The notes beneath the pieces are model-generated. The model was given only the letters and a program-made list of their open reading frames with translations. It made no database searches and had not been told where the DNA came from. Shown here piece by piece: positions 52,450 through 61,164 of a stretch of DNA of 64,000 nucleotides; within the stretch, counting starts at the first letter, position 1, and each line of letters begins with the position of its first letter. The DNA lies in NCBI RefSeq assembly GCF_003014655.1, contig NZ_PYAT01000001.1:372001-436000 (forward strand), in the 5' to 3' direction. The DNA comes from Planomicrobium soli. GTDB lineage: Bacteria > Bacillota > Bacilli > Bacillales_A > Planococcaceae. The translations under genes were made by a program, and so were the position numbers.

Positions 52450-54511
52450 AATCCAAACGGGAACTTGAAAGAACACCGGATTCTTCAAGGTGCTCCCGAA
52501 GGCATTTTGTTTCATCGCTGCTCCAAAATTCTTCGCTGTTGACCAATTTTTCCGCATCTTTTCTTGCAGTTTCAAGTGCCCTGTAATCATGTACCAAATC
52601 AGCCATCTTGAATTCCGGCACACCGCTTTGCTTTCGGCCGAAAAAGTCTCCTGGTCCTCGAAGCTGAAGATCTTTTTCAGCAAGCACAAAGCCATCGTTT
52701 GTTTCGGTCATCGAAGCCATGCGTTCTTTGCCCATTTCGGTTTTCGGATCTGCTAAAAGAACACAATACGATTGTTCGCTTCCCCGTCCAACGCGGCCGC
52801 GCAATTGGTGAAGCTGGGATAAACCGAAACGCTCAGCGTCATAAATGAGCATAAAAGACGCATTCGGGACGTTAACGCCCACTTCAACTACGGTGGTCGA
52901 TACTAGGACGGAAATATTCCCTTCCGAAAACGCGCGCATCGTTTCTTCTTTTTCATCCGAATGCAGGCGGCCATGCATCAGACCGACCGTATATTTCCCG
53001 TGGAAATGGCTTGATAACTGTTGGAACAATTCGACTGCATTTTGGAAGTCCAATTTATCCGACTCTTCGATGAGCGGGCAAATAACATAGGCTTGTCGAC
53101 CTGCAGCTAATTCCTTTTCCATACGCCCCAAAATTTTGCCGAACATGTCTTTTTTCATCCAGAACGTCTGGATTTCTTTTCTTCCCACCGGCATTTCATC
53201 AATGACAGAAACGTCCATTTCGCCAAATGCCGAAATGGCCAGCGTCCGTGGAATAGGGGTTGCTGTCATGAACAGGACATCCGGGTTGTAACCTTTATCT
53301 TTCAACACACGGCGCTGGTCGACGCCAAAGCGGTGCTGTTCATCTGTAATAACGAGGCCGAGCTTGCTAAATTGCACATCAGGCTGAATCAGCGCATGGG
53401 TGCCGATTAAAATATGGATTTCTCCTCCGGCTAATTGATCTAATATTAACTGGCGCCTTTTTCCTTTGACTGATCCAGTCAACAAGGCAATGTTAAGGCC
53501 AAGCGGTTCAAACCATTGCGCCAGCGTATTGGCATGCTGTTCAGCCAAAATTTCTGTTGGGGCCATTAAAGCACCCTGCATGTCCGCAGTTACAGCCGCG
53601 TATAACGAAATCGCGGCCACGACTGTTTTTCCGGAACCTACGTCTCCTTGCAAAAGGCGATTCATCCGGAAAGGTTCCCGCAAATCTTTGCATATTTCAT
53701 TAACGACGCGTTTTTGTGCGGGCGTCAAATCGAACGGCAGCGTTTGAATAAAGTTTTTCAGCTTTTCCAGATCGTAATTGATGAATGAGCCGCCTTCTTC
53801 TTCACGGTTTTTTTTCCGCAGCGACTGCATTTTCAGCTGGAACATTAAAAGTTCTTCATAGACGAAACGCCGGCGCGCTTGCTTCAACATTTCTCCGTCT
53901 GGAGGAAAATGGACCCATTCCAAAGCATCTTGAAAAGACGGCAAGTGATAATTGCTCAAGAATCGTTCAGGCAAGCAATCTTCCAAGTCGTCTTTTGCTA
54001 GATCTAAGGCTTGTCTCATGAGTTTCCGGAACGTTTTTTGATAGATAGAGCCCTTCAAACTGTAAACCGGTTCAAAATCCGCACCGCTCGTTTTCGGTCC
54101 AATAGAATGGCTTTGGACCGTGATCACTTGGCGTCCACGATCCCATTTTCCAGAAAGCGTCAAAACTTCTCCAATGTGCAGTTTCGCTTTCACATATGGT
54201 TGGTTGAAAAAAATGGCTTTTACCAGATGCCGGCCAACCAAAACCTGTACTTGCGTCCGTGATTTGTTTTTCCCTAAAAAAAGGACGGAAGGCTCGCTTT
54301 CGACCCTTCCCTCCACAGTGACCCGTTCATTATGCGGCGTGTCAGCCAAGTCTTTCAATTGAAAATCTTCATGGCGGTAAGGAAACGTCATGATAAGATC
54401 ATGAATCGTTTCTATTTTCATTTCCTGCAGGGATTCAGCCGCTGTTTTCCCTACACCTTTTAATGCGGTAACCGGTGTATTAGCGTCCACTGCCAACAAC
54501 TGCCCCGCCAA
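52448..54511 (-). CDS. recG: ATP-dependent DNA helicase RecG
   Basis: 687 residues: N-terminal wedge/OB part (HNERVTVEGRVES), helicase motif I GDVGSGKTVVA, DEQH box, motif III FMTATPIPRTLA, motif VI QLRGRVGRG. Starts inside the end of sdaAA at a TTG (54511, or 54499 with GGCGGGG before it). Reverses stalled forks. Confidence 0.95.
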   Translation of the reverse strand: MAGQLLAVDANTPVTALKGVGKTAAESLQEMKIETIHDLIMTFPYRHEDFQLKDLADTPHNERVTVEGRVESEPSVLFLGKNKSRTQVQVLVGRHLVKAIFFNQPYVKAKLHIGEVLTLSGKWDRGRQVITVQSHSIGPKTSGADFEPVYSLKGSIYQKTFRKLMRQALDLAKDDLEDCLPERFLSNYHLPSFQDALEWVHFPPDGEMLKQARRRFVYEELLMFQLKMQSLRKKNREEEGGSFINYDLEKLKNFIQTLPFDLTPAQKRVVNEICKDLREPFRMNRLLQGDVGSGKTVVAAISLYAAVTADMQGALMAPTEILAEQHANTLAQWFEPLGLNIALLTGSVKGKRRQLILDQLAGGEIHILIGTHALIQPDVQFSKLGLVITDEQHRFGVDQRRVLKDKGYNPDVLFMTATPIPRTLAISAFGEMDVSVIDEMPVGRKEIQTFWMKKDMFGKILGRMEKELAAGRQAYVICPLIEESDKLDFQNAVELFQQLSSHFHGKYTVGLMHGRLHSDEKEETMRAFSEGNISVLVSTTVVEVGVNVPNASFMLIYDAERFGLSQLHQLRGRVGRGSEQSYCVLLADPKTEMGKERMASMTETNDGFVLAEKDLQLRGPGDFFGRKQSGVPEFKMADLVHDYRALETARKDAEKLVNSEEFWSSDETKCLREHLEESGVLSSSRLD

Positions 54512-55379
54512 AAATTTTCGCTTCCAGCCATTTACCTGTCGGAGTAGCGGCTAGCCCTCCTTTAGCCGTTTCACGGAGTGCGCTTGGCATCGATTGGCCG
54601 ATTTCGAACATTGCCCCGATCACTTCGTCGCACGGAATTCGGCTCTTTACTCCAGCGAGCGCCATGTCGGCTGCTACTACTGAATTTGCAGCCCCCATTG
54701 CGTTCCGTTTCACGCAAGGCACTTCTACCAATCCCGCCACCGGATCGCAGACAAGGCCAAGCATATTCTTCATCGTGATGGCGAACGCCTCTGAACTTTG
54801 CTGAGGCGTTCCGCCAGCCATTTCCACTATTGCCGCCGCTGCCATGGCTGCTGCTGATCCGACTTCCGCCTGGCAACCGCCTGCAGCTCCAGAAATCGAC
54901 GCATTGTTAGCTACCACGAACCCGAAAGCGCCGGAAGTAAACAAGAACCGGATCATTTGTTCACGAGTCGGATTCAACTTGTTTTTTACAGCGAACAGGG
55001 TGCCTGGAACCACTCCTGCAGAACCCGCTGTCGGTGTAGCGCAAATGGTGCCCATTGCCGCATTCACTTCGTTTGTTGCTACAGCTTTACTGACGGCATC
55101 CAGTAGCAGATCCCCTGACAATGAATTGCCTTTCGCCATATATTCCTGCAATAGGACCGCGTCGCCTCCAGTCAAACCTGATACCGAATGTACGCCCTTC
55201 AAGCCTTTTTCCACAGCTTCTTCCATGACAGTCAAGTTGCGGTCCATTTGTTTCATAATCTCTTCACGCGATCGCTCTGTAACTAGCATTTCCTGTTCGA
55301 TCATCACTTCTGAAATAAGCTTGTTTTCCTGTTCTGCACGCTCTACTAGTTCCCGTACATTGCGAAATAAATATTCCAC
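54480..55379 (-). CDS. sdaAA: L-serine dehydratase, alpha subunit
   Basis: 299 residues; conserved Cys residues for the iron-sulfur cluster (GTICATPTAGSAG, LVCDPVAGLVEVPCVKRNAMG) and NNASISGAAGGCQAEVG. Converts serine to pyruvate with SdaAB. 15 bases after sdaAB. Confidence 0.95.
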   Translation of the reverse strand: MEYLFRNVRELVERAEQENKLISEVMIEQEMLVTERSREEIMKQMDRNLTVMEEAVEKGLKGVHSVSGLTGGDAVLLQEYMAKGNSLSGDLLLDAVSKAVATNEVNAAMGTICATPTAGSAGVVPGTLFAVKNKLNPTREQMIRFLFTSGAFGFVVANNASISGAAGGCQAEVGSAAAMAAAAIVEMAGGTPQQSSEAFAITMKNMLGLVCDPVAGLVEVPCVKRNAMGAANSVVAADMALAGVKSRIPCDEVIGAMFEIGQSMPSALRETAKGGLAATPTGKWLEAKIFGGAVVGSGR

Positions 55380-55394
55380 GGTTTATTCCTCCAT

Positions 55395-56057
55395 TTAATC
55401 TGCGATTCTTGTAACTTGCGTGATATTCGGAAGTTCTCTCAGTTCTTCCATCACTTCTTTATCAACATTTTGATCTACTTCGATGACCATCAGCGCCATG
55501 TGTCCCTTTTCTTTCCGAGAAACTTCCATATGGCCGATATTGATATCATATTTATACAAACAATTGGAAACGTTTGCAATACACCCTGACCGGTCTTCAT
55601 GTACTACTAAGATTGCTGGATGATTGCCGGATAGTCTCAACGGAAATCCATTCAGTTCCGTAATCTCGATTTTGCCTCCGCCTATGGAAATTCCCATCAT
55701 CGACATTTCCGTCCGTTCGTCCCCTATAACGATTCTTGCTGTATTTGGGTGGTCGACGTTCCCGACCTCCGGTATAAATTCGAACTTCATCCCAAGCTTT
55801 TCGGCTTCTTCAAATGAAGTTTTAATGCGTTCGTCAAATGTATCGTAGTCAAGCAAGCCGCCAATGATAGCTACATCCGTGCTATGCCCTTTGTATGTTT
55901 CGGCAAACGAGCCGTAAAGATGCACTTTCGCCCATTTCGGCTGGCGTCCGAACAAATCTCTTGCTACTCGCCCAATGCGGGCCGCTCCTGCAGTATGTGA
56001 AGAAGATGGCCCAATCATAACAGGGCCGATTATATCGAATACAGATTTGAACTTCAT
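55395..56057 (-). CDS. sdaAB: L-serine dehydratase, beta subunit
   Basis: 220 residues from the ATG at 56057 (MKFKSVFDIIGPVMIGPSSSHTAGAARIGRVARDLFG), with AAAGGGG upstream; the frame is open further but that part is intergenic. C-terminal ACT domain (AILVVHEDRSGCIANVSNCLYKYDINIGHMEVSR). Confidence 0.94.
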   Translation of the reverse strand: MKFKSVFDIIGPVMIGPSSSHTAGAARIGRVARDLFGRQPKWAKVHLYGSFAETYKGHSTDVAIIGGLLDYDTFDERIKTSFEEAEKLGMKFEFIPEVGNVDHPNTARIVIGDERTEMSMMGISIGGGKIEITELNGFPLRLSGNHPAILVVHEDRSGCIANVSNCLYKYDINIGHMEVSRKEKGHMALMVIEVDQNVDKEVMEELRELPNITQVTRIAD

Positions 56058-56120
56058 TGCCCAAACCCCTTTCTTTCTAGGTGCGTATAGTATTAGTTTA
56101 CATGAAATTGTCACATTTAA

Positions 56121-56165
56121 CAAAAATAAGAGACGCATGCCCTATGCATGCGCCTTATCTCTTTT
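56121..56165 (-). terminator. Terminator between fakA and sdaAB
   Basis: AAGAGA...GCGCATGC / GGCATGCG...TCTCTT hairpin with following ATTTTTG on the - strand. Confidence 0.75.
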
Positions 56166-56216
56166 CCCTTGTTATATTAAAGCTTTGTCAGCCAAACCGG
56201 CTTACAAAAAGAGTGG

Positions 56217-57869
56217 TTATTCTACCGCTAGAATATATGGATAAAGCGGCTGCTTGCCGTTATGAATTTCAACTTCAACTTCTTCGTTCAAGGACTCAAT
56301 AAATTCGCCTAATTTTTCAGCGTCACTTTCGCTGACATCTTCTCCATAAAGAATCGTAACAATTTCGGCTTCTTCATCAATCAGTTTTTTGGCCAGCTCT
56401 TCTGTAACCAATTGAAGACTGGAATCCGAAACGACAATTTTACCTTCTGAGATGCCCATGAAGTCATCTTTTTTAATATTTATGCCATCAATTGAAGTAT
56501 CACGGACAGCATATGTAACCGATCCGGACTTCACGTTTTCTGATGCACTGGCCATCAGTTCCCGGTTTTCTTCCACAGACGCCGAAGGATTAAATGCCAA
56601 CAATGCGGACATCCCTTCTGGAACATCTTTTGTCGGGACTACTGCAGCTTCAATATCAAGTATCTTAGCCGCTTGTTCAGCAGCCATGATGATATTTTTA
56701 TTGTTTGGCAAAATCAATACGCGTTCCGCTTCAATCGCTTTGACTGCATTGACTATATCTTCTGTTGAAGGGTTCATGGTCTGACCGCCTTCAATTACAT
56801 AAGAAGCGCCAATCGAGCGCAGCAATTCCGAAATGCCTTCTCCCATTGCTACCGTTACAACTGCATATGGATGTTTAGCATTTGTTTTGCCTTCGTCTTT
56901 CTTAAAATCTTCTCCGACAATGTCAATATGCTGCTGGCGCATGTTTTCAATTTTCATGCTGATCAGGCTGCCGTATTGTTGGCCGTATGTAAGGACTTTC
57001 CCCGGTTCTTCGGAATGGATATGGATTTTTGCCACTTCGTCATCCGCAATCACTAACAAAGAATCTCCGTAAGCGCTTAAATCGCTGCGGAAAGAAGCTT
57101 CGTTGAATTCTTGTTTGCCGTCTTCAAATTTCACCATGAACTCGGTGCAGTAACCATACTCGATATCTGCTGTATCCATAAATCCGGCGATGCTTTTATG
57201 ATGCTCTGCACTGACAAGTTCCGTCATAGAACCGTGCGCATGCTTTTCAGGCAGCTTTTCGCCTTTCAAGCAAGCTAAAAATCCTTCGTATACATAGACG
57301 AGACCTTGCCCACCGCTGTCCACAACTCCGACTTCTTTAAGTACAGGAAGCAGATCAGGCGTACGCTGGAGTGAAGCTTTTGCTTCTTCTACGATGCCTT
57401 CAAACAAGGCAATTATATCTTCTTCAGTTTTCGCCAAGTCCGTACCTTTTGCAGCTGCATCTTTTGCAACAGTCAAAATGGTTCCTTCTACTGGCTTCAT
57501 CACTGCTTTATAAGCGGTTTCAACACCGTGCTGCAATGCTTCTGCGAACTGTGAAGCCGATAGTTCGGGTTTGTTTTCTATATGCTTGCTGAAGCCTCTG
57601 AACAATTGGGATAAAATCACGCCTGAATTTCCACGCGCTCCCATCAACAGCCCTTTTGATAGAGCACCGGCAGTTTTGCCGATGTGCTCCTGAGCATGAG
57701 CTTCAGTTTCTTTCGCACCGGATGTCATTGATAAATTCATATTGGTGCCAGTATCACCATCAGGTACCGGGAACACATTTAACGCATCTACATAATCTGC
57801 GTTCTGGAACAAATGATGGGCACCCATTTGTACCATTTCAGCAAACTTAATACCGTTCAATAGCTTCAT
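56217..57869 (-). CDS. fakA: Fatty acid kinase FakA-like (YloV, DAK2 domain)
   Basis: 550 residues (a TTG two codons upstream is equally well placed). N-terminal DhaL/DAK2 kinase domain with NVFPVPDGDTGTNM (about 34-46) and GARGNSGVILSQLF; a middle FakA domain and a C-terminal DegV-like half. With a FakB it phosphorylates exogenous fatty acids. Follows the asp23-like gene, as usual. Confidence 0.93.
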   Translation of the reverse strand: MKLLNGIKFAEMVQMGAHHLFQNADYVDALNVFPVPDGDTGTNMNLSMTSGAKETEAHAQEHIGKTAGALSKGLLMGARGNSGVILSQLFRGFSKHIENKPELSASQFAEALQHGVETAYKAVMKPVEGTILTVAKDAAAKGTDLAKTEEDIIALFEGIVEEAKASLQRTPDLLPVLKEVGVVDSGGQGLVYVYEGFLACLKGEKLPEKHAHGSMTELVSAEHHKSIAGFMDTADIEYGYCTEFMVKFEDGKQEFNEASFRSDLSAYGDSLLVIADDEVAKIHIHSEEPGKVLTYGQQYGSLISMKIENMRQQHIDIVGEDFKKDEGKTNAKHPYAVVTVAMGEGISELLRSIGASYVIEGGQTMNPSTEDIVNAVKAIEAERVLILPNNKNIIMAAEQAAKILDIEAAVVPTKDVPEGMSALLAFNPSASVEENRELMASASENVKSGSVTYAVRDTSIDGINIKKDDFMGISEGKIVVSDSSLQLVTEELAKKLIDEEAEIVTILYGEDVSESDAEKLGEFIESLNEEVEVEIHNGKQPLYPYILAVE

Positions 57870-57887
57870 AACCAAATCTTCCTCCTC

Positions 57888-58250
57888 TTACGGGTTCGTA
57901 ACACGAACTCCTTGAACATAAATATTTACGGCTTTAACAGGCATGCCGATGGTTTTAGTTAGCGTATATTTGACTTTAGATTGGACTTGATAAGCCACTT
58001 CAGAAATTTTTGTCCCATAACTGATAATAACGTACATATCAATCACCAGATCGGTTCCTTCTTGCCGGACAATGACGCCTTTCGCAAAATTTTCTTTGCG
58101 TAGAATATCAGTCAAGCCATCACGGATCTGGTGCTGGGTAGCCATTCCGACAATGCCATAGCATTCAATTGCCGCTCCGCCTGCAACTTGTGCAATCACA
58201 TCATTGGAAATATCGATTTGGCCATAGTCGTTTTTTAATTCAATCGACAT
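57888..58250 (-). CDS. yloU: Asp23/Gls24 family protein YloU
   Basis: 120 residues (YGQIDISNDVIAQVAGGAAIECYGIVGMA, DLVIDMYVIISYGTKISEVAYQVQSKVKYTL), the alkaline-shock protein fold. First gene of the fakA unit, divergent from rpmB. Confidence 0.93.
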   Translation of the reverse strand: MSIELKNDYGQIDISNDVIAQVAGGAAIECYGIVGMATQHQIRDGLTDILRKENFAKGVIVRQEGTDLVIDMYVIISYGTKISEVAYQVQSKVKYTLTKTIGMPVKAVNIYVQGVRVTNP

Positions 58251-58366
58251 TAAAAATTCCCCCTTGAGTCCTATTTCACTAGTTTCATTCTACCTTAAAC
58301 TAAACTATAAGAAAAGCGGGCGTCAAGGGTGTAAAGGTTTTTTTCTTGAAAGGGGCTGAAAATTAG

Positions 58367-58395
58367 TTGCAAACCCCTTTTGTCTATGTTAAATT
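58367..58395 (+). promoter_or_regulatory. rpmB promoter
   Basis: TTGCAA, 17 bases, TAAATT on the + strand. A second -10-like TATAAT lies at 58435-58440 without a clear -35. Confidence 0.55.
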
Positions 58396-58470
58396 ATTAA
58401 AGTATGTGAAATGAAAAACGAACTGAAATTCTATTATAATTTTCAGCTTCACTTGTGAGGAGGGACTTAC

Positions 58471-58659
58471 ATGCCAAAAGTATGTGCAGTTAGTGGACGC
58501 AAAGCTCGTTCTGGAAATGCCCGTTCACACGCGATGAATTCGACAAAACGTACATGGGGAGCAAACCTTCAAAAAGTTCGCATCCTTGTAGACGGTAAAC
58601 CGAAACGTGTATGGGTTTCTGCAAGAGCATTGAAATCAGGAAAAGTTGAGCGCGTATAA
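58471..58659 (+). CDS. rpmB: 50S ribosomal protein L28
   Basis: 62 residues ([38 protein letters not shown]). GAGGAGGG upstream. The only + strand gene in the chromosomal part. Confidence 0.97.
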   Translation: MPKVCAVSGRKARSGNARSHAMNSTKRTWGANLQKVRILVDGKPKRVWVSARALKSGKVERV

Positions 58660-58671
58660 TCGCTCATGGAT

Positions 58672-58708
58672 AATGCCAGGTCTGACATTCGTCAGCCTGG
58701 CATTTTTT
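58672..58708 (+). terminator. rpmB terminator
   Basis: AATGCCAGG / CCTGGCATT stem and six T on the + strand, 13 bases after rpmB. Confidence 0.9.
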
Positions 58709-58894
58709 CGTTTTATATTGAATTTGGTGCAGCATGCCCTACAGCGCCTAAAGTTTTCCGTTCCAAACTTAGCAATATTTTTATAGCCTTGCTCCGTTCG
58801 TCACATTCAAAATGACTTCGGTGCTTAAAGGAATTTTATCGATCACTATTCCATTAGCTCAACAAAGTTACTTAAACCTGTAAGTCCATTATAT

Positions 58895-58934
58895 AAAAAT
58901 AGCCTCTGCCGTATATTCTGGCAGGGGCTATTTT
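58895..58934. terminator. Bidirectional terminator at the end of the thiN operon
   Basis: AAAAATAGCCTCTGCC / GGCAGGGGCTATTTT hairpin works on both strands; it ends the prpC-to-thiN run. The 186 bp between this and the rpmB terminator hold no gene I can see, and no SpoVM-like peptide. Confidence 0.85.
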
Positions 58935-58937
58935 CGT

Positions 58938-59576
58938 TCAATCCGCACTTTCGATAATGACGCAGCTTCCGGCCGTAAAACAAACCGTTCCTTCGTCTTC
59001 GAGCTCGTTGCTGATGAATCGGGTCGAGCCGAACGGGATTGATTCGTCTTCTACTTCGTACTTAAAGTTTCTAAGCGTCAAGCCTTTTACTTGTTCAGAA
59101 AAAGGATAAAACGATATAAAACGATAGTTAGTGTCTTGCACCACACGATGGCACCCGGGCGTTAAAAACCGGATGCGATTTTGATGGTTGACCAAGAAAA
59201 ATTGAACAGCCGGAAATTTCTGCTGATAGGAGTAAACGGCGTGTAAAGCACTCATGTAATGATCGAGCCGTCCTCCCGTCACCCCAGTAATAATGACCAT
59301 CTCCGGTTGGTAACCCATTGCTTTTTCAAGGCCGAGCTCGGTGTCCGTTTCGTCTTTTTCTGAAGCCGCCCGGACCAAGTCAGGAACCAGCTTCTCGATT
59401 TGTTTCAACTCTCCTGCAGTGACCGAATCAAAATCCCCAACAGCTGAAAGGGGCGTAACGCCCATCTCCAACAGCCTGACAGTTCCGGCATCTACCCCGA
59501 TGAATGCCGCATCCGGCCATAATGCCAAGTCCGGCAATTCAGCGGCCGGCCCTCCGGCTACAAGAACGACTTTCAC
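58938..59576 (-). CDS. thiN: Thiamine pyrophosphokinase
   Basis: 212 residues; FIGVDAGTVRLLEMG, AVGDFDSV, KDETDTELGLEKA and GVTGGRLDHYMSAL are family motifs. Converts thiamine to thiamine diphosphate. Start overlaps the rpe stop. Confidence 0.95.
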   Translation of the reverse strand: MKVVLVAGGPAAELPDLALWPDAAFIGVDAGTVRLLEMGVTPLSAVGDFDSVTAGELKQIEKLVPDLVRAASEKDETDTELGLEKAMGYQPEMVIITGVTGGRLDHYMSALHAVYSYQQKFPAVQFFLVNHQNRIRFLTPGCHRVVQDTNYRFISFYPFSEQVKGLTLRNFKYEVEDESIPFGSTRFISNELEDEGTVCFTAGSCVIIESAD

Positions 59577-60238
59577 AAAACCGCCTCTTCTCCAGCTCTT
59601 TTAATGGATTGAAGCGCTTTTGCACGGTCTTCTTTGCCATAAATGGCTGAGCCAGCAACAAAGACGGTTGCTCCAGCTTTCGCGCATAATACAATAGTTT
59701 CTTCATTGATGCCGCCATCAATTTGGATTTCTACCGATAATCCTCTGTCTTTGATAATTTCAGCCAACTGCTCGACTTTCGGGATAACAGAATGGATAAA
59801 TTTCTGCCCGCCAAAACCTGGATTGACAGTCATAAACAAAACCATGTCTACATCTTCCAATATATGTTGGATACTTTCAATCGGTGTATGCGGGTTAAGT
59901 ACAACGCCTGGCTTTACGCCAAACGAGCGAATCAATTGAATGGTCCGGTGAAGATGAGTGGCCGCTTCGACATGGACAGTAATCCAATCTGCGCCGGCTT
60001 TGGCAAAATCTTCAATATAATGATCCGGATTTTCAATCATCAAGTGAACATCAAGAGGCAGTTTTGTCAAAGGGCGCAGAGCATCTACCACTATCGGCCC
60101 CATTGTGATATTCGGTACAAAATGGCCATCCATCACATCGATATGAATCCAGTCCGCCCCTGCCTTTTCAACTTCCTGTACCTCTTCTCCCAATTTCGAG
60201 AAATCTGCTGCTAAGATTGACGGTGCAATTTTAATCAT
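59573..60238 (-). CDS. rpe: Ribulose-phosphate 3-epimerase
   Basis: 221 residues, TIM barrel: IAPSILAADFSKLGEEV, HIDVMDGHFVPNI, DVHLMIENPD, MTVNPGFGGQKF, QIDGGINEETI. Pentose phosphate pathway. Confidence 0.96.
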   Translation of the reverse strand: MIKIAPSILAADFSKLGEEVQEVEKAGADWIHIDVMDGHFVPNITMGPIVVDALRPLTKLPLDVHLMIENPDHYIEDFAKAGADWITVHVEAATHLHRTIQLIRSFGVKPGVVLNPHTPIESIQHILEDVDMVLFMTVNPGFGGQKFIHSVIPKVEQLAEIIKDRGLSVEIQIDGGINEETIVLCAKAGATVFVAGSAIYGKEDRAKALQSIKRAGEEAVL

Positions 60239-61127
60239 TGGAATACCTCGGCTTTCGGGTCATAATTTCTTCCAAAAATTTCAAGTAATGTTTATACCGG
60301 TAATCCGGTATTTCATTTGCTTCTACAGCTGCTTTGATTGCGCATTTGGGTTCGTTCAGATGCAAGCATTCTCTGAATTTACAGTTGCCTGAACGCTCGG
60401 CAAATTCCGGAAAACAATCCGACAGCTCTTCTTTTTCAATCGTCTCAAAATCGAACGAACTAAATCCCGGCGTATCAGCCAATAAACCTTTGTTCACTTC
60501 GATAAGCTCTACATGCCGTGTAGTATGTTTGCCTCGATTCAATGCCCGGGAGATATCATCTGTTTTCAGTTCGAGCGATGGCAAGATAGTATTCAAGAGT
60601 GTTGATTTTCCAACACCTGATTGGCCCGCTAATACGCTGGTCTTCCCTTCAAGAACAGGCAAGAGCCGAAGGGCTAGTGCCGGATCCCCTTTGAATGTCG
60701 GTATGACTTCGTAACCGATTTTCTCGTAATCTTCTCTATACTTTTGCAATTGCTCTTTTTCAGTTTCAGTCAACAAATCCATTTTTGTGAGGCAAATAAC
60801 AGGTTTGATAAAATGTGATTCGATCGCTGTCAGAAATCGGTCAAGCAACAGTGGATGAAAATCCGGCTGTTTTGCTGAAAACACAAGAATGGCTTGATCA
60901 ATATTCGAAATCGGTGGACGCACCAGTTCGTTTTTCCGTTCATGAACTACCGTGATCGTCCCTTCCAGATCATTATCAGCTTCATAATCGACAAAATCTC
61001 CGACAAGCGGTGAAATTTGCCGATTCCGGAAAACTCCTCTGCCTCTGCATTGAATGTAACGGTCTTCGTCTTGATCCTGAACATAATAAAATCCACTTAA
61101 CGCTTTTCTGATTTGACCTTTCGGCAT
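60231..61127 (-). CDS. rsgA: Ribosome small subunit GTPase RsgA
   Basis: 298 residues: N-terminal OB fold, permuted GTPase (G4 CLTKMD, G1 GQSGVGKSTLLN, G3 DTPGFSSF) and the zinc site CKFRECLHLNEPKC. A known PrkC substrate in Bacillus. Overlaps rpe. Confidence 0.96.
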   Translation of the reverse strand: MPKGQIRKALSGFYYVQDQDEDRYIQCRGRGVFRNRQISPLVGDFVDYEADNDLEGTITVVHERKNELVRPPISNIDQAILVFSAKQPDFHPLLLDRFLTAIESHFIKPVICLTKMDLLTETEKEQLQKYREDYEKIGYEVIPTFKGDPALALRLLPVLEGKTSVLAGQSGVGKSTLLNTILPSLELKTDDISRALNRGKHTTRHVELIEVNKGLLADTPGFSSFDFETIEKEELSDCFPEFAERSGNCKFRECLHLNEPKCAIKAAVEANEIPDYRYKHYLKFLEEIMTRKPRYSND

Positions 61128-61164
61128 GCTTTCACTCCTTTATTTTCACATTACCTGGCTTAAG

